DNA of 64,000 bases from Timema cristinae (taxonomy: Eukaryota > Arthropoda > Insecta > Phasmatodea > Timematidae). Made by a program: the position numbers and the translations under genes. The number at the start of each line of letters is the position of its first letter. Positions within the stretch are counted from its first letter, which is position 1. Below are positions 42,086 to 53,864 of this stretch, one piece after another. Below the pieces are notes generated by a model, which worked only from the letters and a program-made list of their open reading frames with translations, ran no database searches and had not been told where the DNA came from. The stretch lies in NCBI GenBank assembly GCA_039000515.1, contig JBCFYV010000935.1, forward strand, positions 59,241,346 through 59,305,345, given 5' to 3'.

Positions 42086-42376
42086 TCACTGCGTAACATC
42101 GTTATAATTTACCTCGTTCGGTTTATACGCATTTACGCTTATGTGTAATGGTAGGGTGATTGTGAGATGAAATGGAGGACCTACAGTTTAACGTGGGATC
42201 CGAATCAAGGTGGAAGCCTGGCATTCCACACATTCACAAGTTGTGATTAATACACGTCTTGTCAGAGGTTAAGAAAGGGTTTGGCAATCAGATAAATCTG
42301 TGCCGGGATCGAGGATTGAAACCCGGACCCCCAGTACAGAAGTCCGACACCTTACCCCTAGACCACCAGGTCACCC
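42086..42376 (-). repeat. SINE-A copy 8, minus strand
   Basis: Body, B box (reverse of ggattgaaacccgg) and A-box region (ccctagaccaccaggtcacc) are intact. The 3' module is disrupted (cactgcgtaacatcgttata) and has no (TAA)n, so it has suffered after insertion. No target duplication found. Confidence 0.82.
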
Positions 42377-42379
42377 CAT

Positions 42380-44140
42380 AATCAGTTAATGCGCTAAATT
42401 CCCTGCGAGGGTCCTTGTTGCTCACAATATTTACTGATTAGGTTGATATAAATTGAATGAATATGACATGACTTAATCACTGAATCAGTTACTGAGTTAA
42501 CCCCTACTGCAAACAGAGCTCTTTCCTCATGACACGTGCTCTATCCAGGTTAAACGTATCGTTGCCAAAAACACATGACACATGCTCATTTTTTTAGGAG
42601 ACCAATTAATCTAACCGCAAATAGTTGAGAATTTATCTATAAAATCGGGTGTAATATTAGGGTTGACGGCCAACATCAAACGTTTCTCATCCGCACAGCT
42701 CGGCTATATCTTAGTAGTTCCCATTCCCTCCCCTTCCCCTCTCGTAGATACTTCAGCCCGGTCCTCTTCCCAACACTCGCCATCACCTTGTCCGCACAGT
42801 TGAGAACTACGGGTCCTGTGTTCGACACCCCGAGTGGTCGGTACTCTGATCCGCCACAAGGGAACATAAGGTTGGCATTCTTCATTCACTAACAACCTGT
42901 TGGTGTTAAGTGGAGAGTCTGTGAGATATTAATGTACTTTTTAATACTTATCAGCGTATAACGGGTAGTAAGACACTGTGATAAATCATCTATTAAACGC
43001 TAATCAGCAGGTATCAAGGTGCTAGTGACCCTGGATACAGTATTTGTAGGTAGGAGCGAAGGCGGGATCAGCCACCTTGTCGACCTTCGTTTGTCCCTTT
43101 CACCCAAACCATCTAATGAGAATACATAAAGTCCTCTCTTTGTCACCCTCGCCTAATTTGGTCTGGGCGGGATTGTTTCTCCGGGAGACAGATAAATCTC
43201 TCCATGATGTCTGGCCGGTTGGCTCTCTTTAATAAGTACAGTCCAATTTTCATACGAAGAACCTTTCTGAAAATATAATTATATCTTTTGGCTGCAGACA
43301 TTTACGACCAGGACCCGAACTTTGATGGCCTGAAAATTATAATAAACTAAATATAGAAATTTACCTAAACATTCTAAAAAAAATACTTTAAATTTACAAC
43401 AGTAAAAAATACCCATAGGCCTAAATAGATTGAAAAACTATTTGTGAGCGCGATCACCTCAATATGTACCCTTCCGGAATTCGAACTTGATCTTCCCGTG
43501 CCTGAAAAACCAGACAATATGAGACTGACGCCTTTGCCCTCGTGCCTAACGGTTTAGTCTAGGAAGTCAACCAATCTCCCAGTACATGACTTAACAATCA
43601 GTTCAGGTCGAATGGGGATTGGCTGATTTCCAAATCTCAACTGTGCATTACATCCCTTAAGATAATTAAATGACGAGAGTGCCCCCCTTAATCATTCCAC
43701 TCAACCCCCCCTTCCCCCTACCCAGGGAACAATAGTTTCCACGTGGTCATTCGAAGTTTCGTCGGGATCTTTACAATTAAATAATAGGCGCATTGATATA
43801 TGCCAGTGCCTAATGAAGTGGGTTTTGTCATCGTCGTTGGTCTGTGGATGACGTATTCCTCCCCCACTACCGCGTTACTGAGTGATTCGAATTAACCTAC
43901 TGCAAGCCAAGTGAAGCGTGGATCTCGCCGGCTCAGCCGATTAGTCTGGACTATGTAAGCCCGCATTATCTGAGGGTTTCGGGGGCCGTGAAAGATAAGG
44001 GGGGGGGGATGGGGGGTGCATTGGACGCGACGGGAACATTGAACAAAGAACATAAGGAGGCGTCCCTGCAACGTTACCCTAGAAACATCTTCCAGAACGC
44101 GCTTCTGGGTCAAATTATCTGAGACTTTTAAAAATATTTA
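42380..44140. other. Sparse stretch, locally GC-richer
   Basis: Two overlapping minus-strand frames lie at 42676-42895, and GC-rich DNA without repeats at 43020-43240. No domain is recognised in any frame. A worn minus-strand tRNA-like stretch at 43455-43560 could be a SINE-C head. A G-run lies at 43999-44008. Confidence 0.3.
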
Positions 44141-44147
44141 TATTACC

Positions 44148-44250
44148 TGCTTCGGTGGCTGCATGGTCTAAGGCGTCACTCTTTTGTGTTAGACTAGACT
44201 GCCGATGACAGGGAGATCGGGATTTGAATCCCAGTCGAGAGATCTACTTG
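44148..44250 (+). repeat. SINE-C head
   Basis: It contains acctgcttcggtggctgcat, ggtctaaggcgtcactcttt, gccgatgacagggagatcgg and a B box variant gatttgaatcccagtcg. It is one of the better preserved SINE-C heads, showing its A-box region TGGCTGCATGG. The body is absent. Confidence 0.65.
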
Positions 44251-44384
44251 TGTGTATTCAGCGCAAGCCGTATGTTCTGAAGCTGCCCATTTGACAGCTA
44301 TAAGATAAAGGTACATTTGCCTTTTAATCTTTTTGAGGCACTGTATCTTAAACACCCACCCGGTCTTTCTACATATTTACACTC

Positions 44385-44545
44385 GCGAGAGTAAGGATGA
44401 AGAAGGTAAAATTTAGAAGAAATATATTCTCAGTTGCGTGGAGAGAACTTGGTAAGTCATTTAAGAATAAACACCTTCATTAAACACGGGCGGGAGTAAG
44501 CCCCATCACTGAAAAACCAGACACCGTAACCTGCGCGCCCAACTC
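44385..44545 (-). repeat. SINE-C body and head, decayed
   Basis: It contains gtaaggatgaagaaggtaaa, agttgcgtggagagaacttg, a worn B box near 44485-44500 and the former head to about 44540. Confidence 0.5.
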
Positions 44546-44549
44546 TTAT

Positions 44550-45050
44550 AAATTTTGTTAATATTGACTACTAAACATTAATATTGTAAATGCTCAAAAT
44601 GTTTCTTCTTATTTCAATTTGGTTATAGTTAAAACGTGTCCGACTGAGTAGTTAAGGGTTGAACACAAGTTTAAGGTCATTGGACCTATCTCAGATGTAT
44701 ACTAATATTGTTACTTATTTATCACTGGATTTAACCTACTACGCAGACTCTAATACTTGGAGTTAATAGCTATGTGCTGTTCTATTGCACGGTTCTGATA
44801 GAAAGAACCCAAAAATACAAACATACATTGATTTTATGTCATAGTCAATGAAACATATATGTTTGTAGTAAGCAATGATAATATTTTACATTATTATTAA
44901 TATTCTTTTGAATATTCTCGAAATGGACATCTACAGATCAAATGACTTTACTTATACAAACATGAAAATTGCTTCAATAACTTTTACACTCTAAAAATAT
45001 TCCTTCGTATCGAAATCGGACTGAGAGTAAGTGTTTTTTTTTACCCTCAT
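44550..45050. other. Unannotated AT-rich stretch
   Basis: A small imperfect inverted repeat (acaaacatacattgatt ... tcaatgaaacatatatgtttgt, 44818-44866) is the only structure seen. Confidence 0.4.
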
Positions 45051-45054
45051 CACA

Positions 45055-45280
45055 GGTCGTATGATCTAACTTATCACACTAGTGTTGATTGGATTTCCAG
45101 TGTTGCGGGAGATCAGGGTTAGAATCCTGGTCGAGTGCACTGAGGGTGGTTTCCCTGAATTGTTTTTACGCGCAAATGCAGGTATATTTCCTCTAAAATT
45201 CTACCTTTTTCGTCCATAGCTCAGCGTAATTAAATGTATGCCTATTCCGTGAAAGGGTTCTAGAAGGCGGTGGAAGTAAA
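45055..45280 (+). repeat. SINE-C, nearly full length
   Basis: It has gtgttgcgggagatcagggt, gtcgagtgcactgagggtgg, gcgcaaatgcaggtatattt and a worn module (attccgtgaaagggttctag, then aaggcggtggaa). Confidence 0.62.
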
Positions 45281-45284
45281 AAAG

Positions 45285-45670
45285 AAAAGTATAATGTTTT
45301 TTGGTGATATAATCCTCCGCTTAGAAAGCGTGCTTCATATCCTCATCTCGTTCGTCCATGTGGCGGTTCCCAGCCAAAGCCCAGTAATAAGTGATTCATC
45401 CCCTCCCTATCCATCCCCTAATTCTTCATTCCCACCCCCAACCCCCCACACATCATCAACTTCCTGAGATATCTGCAGACAGCCGCAGAGATCGAGGAAT
45501 TCCCCCGCCATCCTTACCCCTCATAACTTCTCGTTTCGTTTGGCTCCGAGTCTACCTAAATCGGTACCGCGTTCGATTACCAGTACCTAGCCATGCTAGG
45601 TTTTTTTTTCTTGGTGTGGTCAGTGTCTTGGACCTCATTAATAGCTGCAGCATGAAGGGATATATAAATA
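45285..45670. other. Pyrimidine-rich unannotated stretch
   Basis: 45395-45470 is C/T/A-rich on the plus strand (tcatcccctccctatccatc). A 108-codon frame at 45391-45717 runs from this tract into the TA microsatellite and is not a credible gene. Confidence 0.4.
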
Positions 45671-45671
45671 T

Positions 45672-45677
45672 GTATTA

Positions 45678-45720
<43 letters not shown>

Positions 45721-45732
45721 TATATATATATG
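45672..45732. repeat. (TA)n microsatellite
   Basis: Long TA array with short interruptions (atatattatatata, ataattata). Confidence 0.93.
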
Positions 45733-45854
45733 ATGGATTGCTCTTCTACAGGTCGCGCTCCAATTCAGGTTAAGCTTAATAATAATTGTAAATTAAAATG
45801 ATAATTTATCCAAAAATATCTTTAATAAAGAACGGTAAGAGATGCGGTATCCAG

Positions 45855-45945
45855 TCCGGTCGCCTGTGTACGTAGTCTTTTAGCCGCTCCGTGTGGAAAC
45901 TGAACGTTGCCTAGGGCACACCAGTGTGGTATTCAACATTTTTTT
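45855..45945 (-). repeat. SINE-D-like 3' fragment
   Basis: The string gtcgcctgtgtacgtagtct and gaaactgaacgttgcctagg, then gcacaccagtgtggta, match 53900-53975 of SINE-D copy 5 but not the (ATT)n-tailed copies, so a distinct D subfamily is indicated. Confidence 0.55.
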
Positions 45946-46207
45946 TTTTGTTCGCGTACCCCAGATATACTTTCTCTTCGACCAAGTTGTTGGTGCATAA
46001 TGCAAACCATACATATATTCTATAATATATAGTTAAGGAAAAAAAAAGAGAGAAAAATGTCATGGGTAAACTTTAATCTGGCTCCGATTATTCAGTGTTT
46101 ATCATTAAATGGTATTTATATACCATCTTCATGTACCCCAGGATGAATACCACTAGTCTACACTTCATAGCCGCAGTGAGATGGCGTGATGATAGTTGTT
46201 ATTATTA

Positions 46208-46808
46208 TGTCGACCTAAGTGTTCTTGGGGTAAGGCGCTCACCTCGTGATCCCATATTCGTGGGTTCAAACTCAGCCGGGGTCGATGGATTTTTCCTGAG
46301 CAATAAAAATCCGCAGCACAACTTTTATTATTTTTTTTATTATTATTATTATTATTTAACACCGCGTCTTACTACCCGTTTGGGTTATACGCTTTAAGTA
46401 CTAATTACGCTAATGGATTAGGAATTGGGAAGGTTGAATTTAGAGGAAGTGAACCCGAATTTGCGTGGAGGGAGAGTGGAAAACCATTTAGGAAAAAACC
46501 TCTACCAGTTCACCCGATCGAGATTCAAACCTCGATCTCTCAGTACTCGGCAGTCGAGCTCAACACGACTAGCGCGTTAGCCAACTACGCCACCGAGGCG
46601 GGTCGCAGCACAACTAACTTCCTATGGTGGGGGGGGGAGTGAAACCGTCGGTCTCATGTCGATTGTGGTATGTAAAAGAACCCTGGACCGGTATGTTAAA
46701 ATACCTTTCCCGGCAAAATTGATAAGCCCTTTCGCTCTCGCTCATAGAAATTCTCGTGTGCTGATATAATCAGTCAGTTCAGAAAGTGCACGTTAAGTAG
46801 ATAAAAAA
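46208..46808 (+). repeat. SINE-F copy 2, split by SINE-B5
   Basis: Head acctaagtgttcttggggta, B box variant gggttcaaactcagcc (46261-46276) and gtcgatggatttttcctgag lie left of SINE-B5. After it come ctaacttcctatggtg, tcgattgtggtatgtaaaag, atacctttcccggcaaaatt and the end cagttcagaaagtgcacgtt. A G-run at 46629-46637 is local. Confidence 0.82.
46324..46603 (-). repeat. SINE-B copy 5, with TSD, nested in SINE-F
   Basis: A 12-bp duplication CGCAGCACAACT is exact at 46312-46323 and 46604-46615. Minus strand: (ATT)n, module taacaccgcgtcttactacc, body, B box (gagattcaaacctcg reversed) and the A-box region ending ccaccgaggcgggt. Confidence 0.94.
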
Positions 46809-46839
46809 TAAAGATAGTGATTATGAAAGTGTAACGCTT

Positions 46840-46945
46840 AAGCCTGATTAACCAGATCATGGTGACCATAGGAAAAGATTCCCTTTAGGTAAAAATAGCC
46901 GGGAATCGAACCTTGGACCTCTAGATTAGTAGACCGAGAGGCAGG
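46840..46945 (-). repeat. SINE-D-like head fragment
   Basis: It has taagcctgattaaccagatc, atggtgaccata, and a minus-strand B box (reverse of gggaatcgaaccttgg at 46902-46917), followed by a worn A-box region. Confidence 0.5.
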
Positions 46946-46949
46946 TCAT

Positions 46950-48527
46950 TTGGATAGTAATGTACAGGAATAATTCAGAGTGGAATGGGCGGGGAAGGGG
47001 TGGTTAATTGTTGGTTACGGGGATTCTGTTCGTTGGAAATTGGAGTAATTGGTAATTTTCGACGTTCTATTGTATATTGTCAAAACCAAGATCTCTGAGA
47101 TATAAAGGCCTGGAAGCCCTCTCAGTGACGTCACGGCGAGATACAGGTAGACGGCCTTTATATACACGTTGATTAGAGCTAATTAATTGGAGCCTGGGAC
47201 TTTCTCTTTGGCCCTGAATAGCCGGTAAAGAACAATCATCTGACAAAGAGCAAATTACACCTTTGAACTTACCCTTAGTTTGGTGACGTCAGAAGCCCCT
47301 CTCCCCCCCCCATATTCCAGCCCCAACCTCTCGGAGCTTTTAGGAGGGAAAAACATTATTCTTAACGAATAATGGATGATTCTAAAAGGGTTTCCTTTCT
47401 TCCTTATCAATGAAACTCTTAAAGCTCCTTTATGAATTTGTTATTTGGATAAATTGTACAACACGTTGTTTCAGTTGCAACCGACTGATCTACGGATGCC
47501 AGACTCTCTTCCCGGTACAGTCTAAAAATGTATCATTAGTGAAAATTAATGTGGGTTTGGTCTTTGACAGTGATGGATTAACGGTTGGTGGAATGGGTGT
47601 TGGGCTTGTTCTAGATTTAAGTTAGTTTATAAGTCGTGTACTAATAAAATAAGTCGGTTCAGAAAGTGCAGTAGAATACTTCAAATAAAAAAAAAATTCT
47701 AAGCCAATAGTTTTTTTTAAAATTTAATTTCTGTTGACACTTCATCTTACTATTTTATCGAGCTATCCCCCAAAACACTCAAAATATATATATTCTTAGA
47801 TTTTTTTTTATAAGAGTTCTATGTAATACCTAAACTAAGTTGAAAAAAAAAGTGACACCCAACCAAAAAAATATTAAATAGGTAGAATTTTATATGAAAT
47901 ATGTATATTATGGAAAAAAAAACACGTACCTGAGTTTTAAACCCCGACCTCCCCTTTGCTCATAAATCAGATTGACTTTCAGTCCACGTGACCATCGATG
48001 TAGGTTTTTGGTATTTTCAAAATTAGATGTTACTAATCTTTCATCCTCGAGTGTAAATAGAATAAAGATGAAACGAATTCATAACAAACTAATAATTGAA
48101 AGCTTGGCCTTTTTGTAGTTTTTTTAATATATATTTTACTTATCCAAGCAATTTGAGAACATCTGGAATATGAGATAGGACCAGTAATGTATTTACGTCT
48201 GTACATCGTAATAAACTTATTCAAAGTATTAAATTGATATTTTTATTTCACATTCACATTTTGAGAGTAGAGATTTACTGGGCTTATATCGTTCCAGACA
48301 AGAACGGTTTCATCAGAATTGTATTTATTCTTTGAAGTCACTCGCTACTCATGTATTTGTATTTTAAATTTAATTTTAAATTTACTTTAATTCTACAATT
48401 TTGAAATCTTTTTAAAAAATTAATTAATTCTTGATTGGTATGAGGCTTTATGTCCTTAATCCAGCTCGTCAGAATATATAATTTCCAGAATGATTGGTTA
48501 TGGGTCTATAGCCCGACATTCAATAAT

Positions 48528-48530
<3 letters not shown>
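46950..48530. other. Mostly unannotated; SINE-F tail piece
   Basis: A fragment of the SINE-F 3' end (taagtcggttcagaaagtgc) lies at 47651-47670. A worn minus-strand SINE-C head is at 47930-48005. GC-richer DNA at 47085-47295 is described separately. Confidence 0.35.
47126..47291. promoter_or_regulatory. Two CRE-type sites, speculative
   Basis: TGACGTCA, the full palindromic CREB/ATF site, occurs at 47126-47133 and 47284-47291. Between them is attagagctaattaattgg, with TAATTA homeodomain-type cores. The stretch lacks repeats and is less AT-rich than its surroundings. Two 8-bp matches 158 bases apart are suggestive only, and no gene is visible within the window. Confidence 0.2.
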
Positions 48531-48566
<36 letters not shown>

Positions 48567-48735
48567 TGAATTTGTGAGAGTGAGTGATTTTGAGGGAGAG
48601 TGAGTTTAAGGGAGCTTGAATGTGAGTATAAAGGAGCTACAGCGTGTTTAGGGAAGAGAGGGAGATAATGAGAGTGTGAAATATAGTGAGCGTGAGAGTG
48701 ATCGTGTCAAAGATTGAGAGAGATATTTAAATTGG
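48528..48735. repeat. (TG)n-(GA)n and purine-rich decay zone
   Basis: TG units (48528-48551) pass to GA units (48552-48566) and then to a long zone of worn GAGTG/GAGAG words (for example gagggagagtgagtttaagg). It looks like an old, mutated microsatellite. Confidence 0.8.
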
Positions 48736-49073
48736 AAGAGAGAGACAAGTGACTGATCGAATTTTCTCGTAACATTTGCTGTGATCCTGTTTCATCCATT
48801 GATTTATTATAAGGGTTGTAACGAGAATAAATTATTGTTCAATACGAAAGACTAAATTAATAGAAGTTTGATCAAACAATGAAAAATAAATATTGATGAC
48901 GTTAGGCCTCTTATTCTTTCCAGTCTATTTTCTTTAAATACTCATTTTTACACCTTTTGACATCTAATTAATGTATAAAGTTCCATTAATTAACAAACCT
49001 AAATTCTAAAATGTCTCTTTGGAAACAAAATAAATGTTTTTCTAGTTCAAAGTAACTTTTCTTAATACATATA

Positions 49074-49177
49074 ATATTTTTAAGTTCACGAAACTTCACG
49101 AAAAACAGAACAATGCTTATATATATATATATAAGCATTGTTCTGTTTTTCGTGAAGTTTCGTGAACTTAAAAATAT
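49074..49177. repeat. Perfect 104-bp palindrome
   Basis: Every base from 49074 to 49125 pairs with 49126 to 49177. The arms contain TTCACGAAACTTCACGAAAA and ACAGAACAATGC, and the centre is a TA run of about 14 bases. There is no spacer beyond that TA core. Perfect identity of both arms means a recent origin or a sequencing/assembly foldback. Confidence 0.95.
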
Positions 49178-49243
49178 ATATATATATATTATATATATAT
49201 TATTATAATATATATATATATATAATTATATATATATATATAT
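49175..49243. repeat. (TA)n microsatellite, interrupted
   Basis: Several TA blocks with short breaks, adjoining the palindrome. Confidence 0.9.
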
Positions 49244-49534
49244 CAGGCAGAAGACAGAAAGCAATTAACACATGACATTTCTACGATATAACAAATTTTC
49301 ATTGTACACCAATGTTCAAGAATAAAATAAAAAAAATATATATACATAATTTTGGAAATTTTAAGACCTTGTATTTGATATAAAATAATATTTAAAACAA
49401 CAATGAAAGAAAAAAGAGCTATGTTTAGTATCAATTGTTGTAGAGGAAGTAGATGAAGGAAATAATAAAATAAGTACGTTTGATCTTAATGTATAATCTT
49501 AAAAAGTATTAAATAGTTTTATCATTATATATTA

Positions 49535-49809
49535 TTATTATTAGCACCGCGTCTTACTACCCATTCGGGCTATACGCACTTACGCTAATGTGTAATGGTA
49601 GGGTGATTGTGAGATGAAATGGAGGACCTACAGTTTAACGTGGGATCCGAACCACAGTGGAGGCCTGGCATTCTCCACATTCACAAGTTGTGATTAATAC
49701 ACGTCTTGTCAGAGGTGAAGGAAGGGTTGGTAATCAGATAAATCTGTGCCGGGACCGAGGATTGAACCCCGGACCTCAGCACAAAAGTCCGACACCTTAC
49801 CCCTAGACA
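49535..49809 (-). repeat. SINE-A copy 9, with TSD, slight 5' truncation
   Basis: The duplication ATTATATATTA is exact at 49524-49534 and 49810-49820. Minus strand: (ATT)n, module tagcaccgcgtcttactacc, long body variant, B box region (gaggattgaaccccgg reversed). It stops inside the A box (cttacccctaga), so roughly the first 15 bases of the head were not copied. Confidence 0.92.
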
Positions 49810-49824
49810 ATTATATATTAAATG

Positions 49825-52190
49825 GTAGATAAGTAAATACATTGTAGTTTCCTATAGAATCCTAGATTTTAAACTTCTTTTTTTTTAATGAGATAACCCA
49901 TCCCCCATCCCACCACATCCCCCACCCTCCCAGTAGCACTAGACACTCTTCCTGCAAACCTGGGTGGGACCCGTTACAAGTTCCTACACGCGCGTAGAAA
50001 AGAGAACTAATTAGCACTGTCCTAATTATTTATAGCACAAATAATTAATTACACGAAGAAGGAGTGACTGGATTAAAAGTTTTCCACTCTCTCTCTTTTA
50101 CCCCCACCTCCCACCCTATTCCTTACTGTCAAGACTTTCTTCGTGGTAGGACACACATACAAAAGAGGAAGAAGATTATAAAACCAGCTTAGTATGCAAT
50201 ATGAGTGGGTGTTGTTAATTTATGACTTTTCGGGGGGGAGACTTAGGTCGCTGTTACGCGCGTGTGGTTGCGGTATCTGATGCTAAACATGGGGAATTCT
50301 GAACACACTTTTTGTCTCTTTGGGGAAAGGGAGTTGGGGGAATAGATTTTTCTCTTTCATCGTGGTATTCGCTTGAAAAACTGACTGACTGGATGCGCCG
50401 TACTTTGACATTTTACTCGGGTGACGCAAAAAAAAAAAAAGTTTTAACAGGGAGGGGAGATTTTTCTTCTTCTTACTTTCAATAAGTAAAATATCCGACA
50501 CAGACCGCCGCGCAATATACCAGATTGTCATTTTACAAGGCTAGGTCTAAGTTCGAATCCTGACCAAGTGCACTAGAAGTTGGATATCCACGTGTGAATT
50601 TTCAAGCAATTATTCTCATACTATATTAAGTATATTATGTAGGCCTACGAGTCGTGATTATCCGGCTTAAAGTGGCGGAATTCCGGGCCGGATAATCGAA
50701 AAGGTAGATAATACAGAATCTTAGTGTAAATAATAATTTTCAATATGGATTTTCCTACTTTTTTAAACATTTTCGTGGAACATTTAATTTTGTTTTGATA
50801 TAATATGCCCATTTTTTGATTGCGGTGTGAAATAGAAATAAAGTAATTTTAGGACAGCGGTAAAAATTTAAAAAAGAATGAAAATTAAAAAAAATACTAT
50901 AAAATATTCTATTGTTGAAATAGAACATCGGCTACAAAGTAAGACCAACACGTGAAAATAGAGCGTCAAATTAATTACATTATAAATTCAGTAAATGTTT
51001 TATGGCGGATATGTTTATTTTAAAACGCACTTGTTAACACTGAGAACTGGTCTAGATAACATGGAGAGGGGGGGGGGGGGGGGGTCGGTCGGATGATCGT
51101 GACTCTATTGTACTTTTAAAAATAACCAACACTGAGATCTGAAGACAGTATTTTCTAGAGGGCTTGGTCCCTCCAAAAGTGAGGGATAAAAAGTACAAGA
51201 AATGCATACTTAACTTCAGAGTAAAGAAACTATTAAGTAAAATAGATTGTTTCGAAAGAAACCGAACCAAAATCGGTTGAGTATGAAAAGAGAGTCTAGT
51301 TTTAAAATATTCCTCCTAAGAAAAGTAGAAGAAATCGCCAGCAGGGACGCTAGTAGTCGAGTACAATGTATACTAAAACTTCAGGTGAAATCTAGAAAGA
51401 TCGAGTACTTTCGTGATTAGCTTATAGTTAACTATACACGCCAGAGTAAACACTAATTAAATTTGATTGGTTCAAGTGTTTTCCGGAAATCCTAAACATA
51501 ACTAAACAAAAACAAAAGTGTTTGAGAACCTACTTTGCTCACTCAAAATAAATCTGTTATTAGATCTAACCCCGTAAAGTTAATTGAGGATTAACTCCCT
51601 CCACCCCAAAAAATTGTTTAGGTTGGTCCTCTCTTATAATGTTTCATACCTTAAAGCAGGCCCTATTATTAGTTTTCCTAACATTCCTCAGTTGCACGCT
51701 GCTAATTTATATTTCATGTCCCAATGTAGTAACCCAGACCCTCGCATCTTCCAAGTCGCGTGTTTAAACGTCCTGAAGGCGTGAAGATGATTACCCTAAA
51801 AGGGAAAGTCAAGTTAAATTCATCACGGAGAAAGCACGCCAAACTTTGAAATGAATGGCGTGAGCTTGAATCCGCTACGGACGGGCCCAGGGTTGAAAGT
51901 TTCCTAGCGTCTGACACATTATCAGCTGTATGCGTGATCTCCATCCAAAACGACCTTTCCTTAGATTCGGAGGGATTCCTCTCGGGTATCGTTTCTTAAA
52001 GTGTGTGTTGTTTTTTTTGGTCACTATAGCAATCCTTCATTATCATTCTTTGAATCCAAAACAAAGAAATAATCACATTGTCAACAGTTGTACTATAACG
52101 TTTTAAACTGCTTGATAAAGAGGCTATCAAAGTGATTTAAATGTATTTATTTTGTGTATATAATTTTGCGCAGTGTATATTAACAGCATG
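49825..52190. other. Sparse 2.4-kb stretch
   Basis: Pyrimidine-rich segments (49900-49945, 50085-50120), a G-run (51066-51084), a pogo-like relic (gattatccggcttaaagtgg ... ccggataatcgaaaaggtag, 50657-50706) and a weak SINE-C head (50525-50575) were seen. No frame has a known domain. Confidence 0.35.
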
Positions 52191-52195
52191 ATACC

Positions 52196-52440
52196 CTCTT
52201 AACCCCTACTCTTACTACCCACACAGACCATAAGCGTATTTTCACAAATGAAGTTAGAATGAGGAAGTAAAATATAATCAAAAAATGTGTGCCCTCTTTT
52301 AAATGGGGTGAGAACGTGAAATCATTTAGTAAAACTCCCCTCAGAAACCCCAGCCGGGATTCAAACCCCTGCACTCCCTTCAAACTAGACGAGACGAAGC
52401 TAATACGTTTTCTCGCACATCCGCCGAAACCGGTCATCCT
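52196..52440 (-). repeat. SINE-C, nearly full length
   Basis: Minus strand: cttaacccctactcttacta (worn module), atgaggaagtaaaatataat, aaatggggtgagaacgtgaa, and a B box (reverse of gggattcaaacccctg at 52356-52371). Confidence 0.6.
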
Positions 52441-52494
52441 AATCTTGTCGGCTTTTTATTCATTCGTACGTCCAACAAGTGTATAAACGACTTG

Positions 52495-52655
52495 ATAAAA
52501 GGGTCTTGGATTAGCAGAATATCCTAGAGAAAATGCACCCACACTATCTTGGAGAGAGGGTGATAAAATAAAGTAATATATCACACTTCCATCATCAGCA
52601 ATAGAGTTAATGGTGAGCTTGACGCATCAGACCAAATGACCATTGATATGTAATA
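52495..52655 (-). repeat. SINE-C body, decayed
   Basis: It has ttggattagcagaatatcct, agagaaaatgcacccacact and ggagagagggtgataaaata, then only weak head similarity. Confidence 0.4.
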
Positions 52656-52659
52656 TATT

Positions 52660-53129
52660 GAATCAATCTGTAACTAAATAAAAAAAAGAGAGCTTTACCA
52701 AGTTGACCAACCTTTTGGGAATTTATTTTTTAAGTTTTTAATACATTTTTTTGTGGGAAAAAAACTATTTTTAATTTAATATAAGATGTACAGTTTTTCC
52801 AACGTAGTTTTTAACTTATTTAAACATAAATGATATTTAAGTTCTTTTATTTTTTTCTAGGACCTTCTTTAAATATGATATTAAATTATGAAAGATCTTG
52901 TAATGAATATAAAATTCCATTCTTACTATATAATCTACCCATCATTCTATACGTCAAAACTAATTAAGGGGGGTTTGATATCGTCTTTGTAAGATTTGAG
53001 ACGTATTATACTAGTAATATTAAGATTAAAAATAAAAAAACTATTTGAGATTAATAATCGTAGTTACACAAAATCCCTTAAGAGCGCATAGAAATAAATG
53101 TAGAGTAGCTGAAAATCAAACAGTCGTAA
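52660..53129. other. Unannotated AT-rich stretch
   Basis: No repeat family or frame recognised. Confidence 0.4.
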
Positions 53130-53245
53130 AAAGCGACCACTGTAGAACTTATAACCTGACGTATGAATATATTAAAGTAGCTCAAGTGTATTTTTTAAAC
53201 GATCTAGGTTCTTCCTATGGAAATAATACTATAATAAACTTTAAT
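53130..53245 (+). repeat. Repeat K fragment
   Basis: It contains gaccactgtagaacttataa, cctgacgtatgaatatatta and ggttcttcctatggaaataa, paralleling the core and end of K copy 1. Confidence 0.45.
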
Positions 53246-53369
53246 ATCAGAGTGTGATTTAAACTATCTAATCTGAGAGAGAGCAGAATGGGTAGAATAC
53301 ATTTTATATAAACGTCCTTCGCATCTTTGGACACGTGGGTAAAGGCGTTTGTTTAATTTTCTTTGGTTT

Positions 53370-53514
53370 CTTCTTATCTTGTCGTTGGGAGGTTGAGGTT
53401 TACATCCCGACAGGCGTACTTAGGTGATATTTCCCTCATCTATCACGCAAATGCTGGTAAACCTAATCTAAATTCAGCTTTCCTACTACGTATCCCATTA
53501 ATGTTAATTTACTG
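53370..53514 (+). repeat. SINE-C fragment
   Basis: It has gttgggaggttgaggtttac, gcgtacttaggtgatatttc, and a body with tcacgcaaatgctggtaaac and tcccattaatgttaatttac. Confidence 0.5.
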
Positions 53515-53760
53515 TTCCTTGTCTTACTACCCGTCCGGGATTTCCATATTTAACTTAACTACACCAATGAGGTAACGACGAGGTGAGTAAAATAGAGGAA
53601 ATGTACCCGCGTCTCCATGGAGGGAAATGGGAAATTATTTACTAAATTTCCTCTCAATACACTTGGCCGGGGATTTGAACCCTGATATACCCATCAAAGG
53701 AAACAACAAAGTAGGATGAGCTTGACGTTCAGTCCGTGAGATCACCAATCCGACCCATTA
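53515..53760 (-). repeat. SINE-C, nearly full length
   Basis: Minus strand: cttgtcttactacccgtccg (module), atgaggtaacgacgaggtga, aatagaggaaatgtacccgc, tggagggaaatgggaaatta and a B box (reverse of gggatttgaaccctg). It abuts the preceding plus-strand fragment tail to tail. Confidence 0.68.
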
Positions 53761-53864
53761 GTGTAAATATCCGAATAGCACGGAAGGGTAGTAAAACATC
53801 GAGTACGAAACAAAATAAATAATACGATACACTTTTTCACACTTTTTTGTTGTTGTTTTTTATC

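Noticed and set aside
42676..42895. Two overlapping minus-strand frames in GC-richer DNA
   Set aside because: Two registers are open only because the local sequence has few stops. There is no motif, signal or second exon in sight.
45391..45717. 108-codon frame rich in P/H then YIYI
   Set aside because: Produced by a pyrimidine-rich tract and a TA microsatellite.
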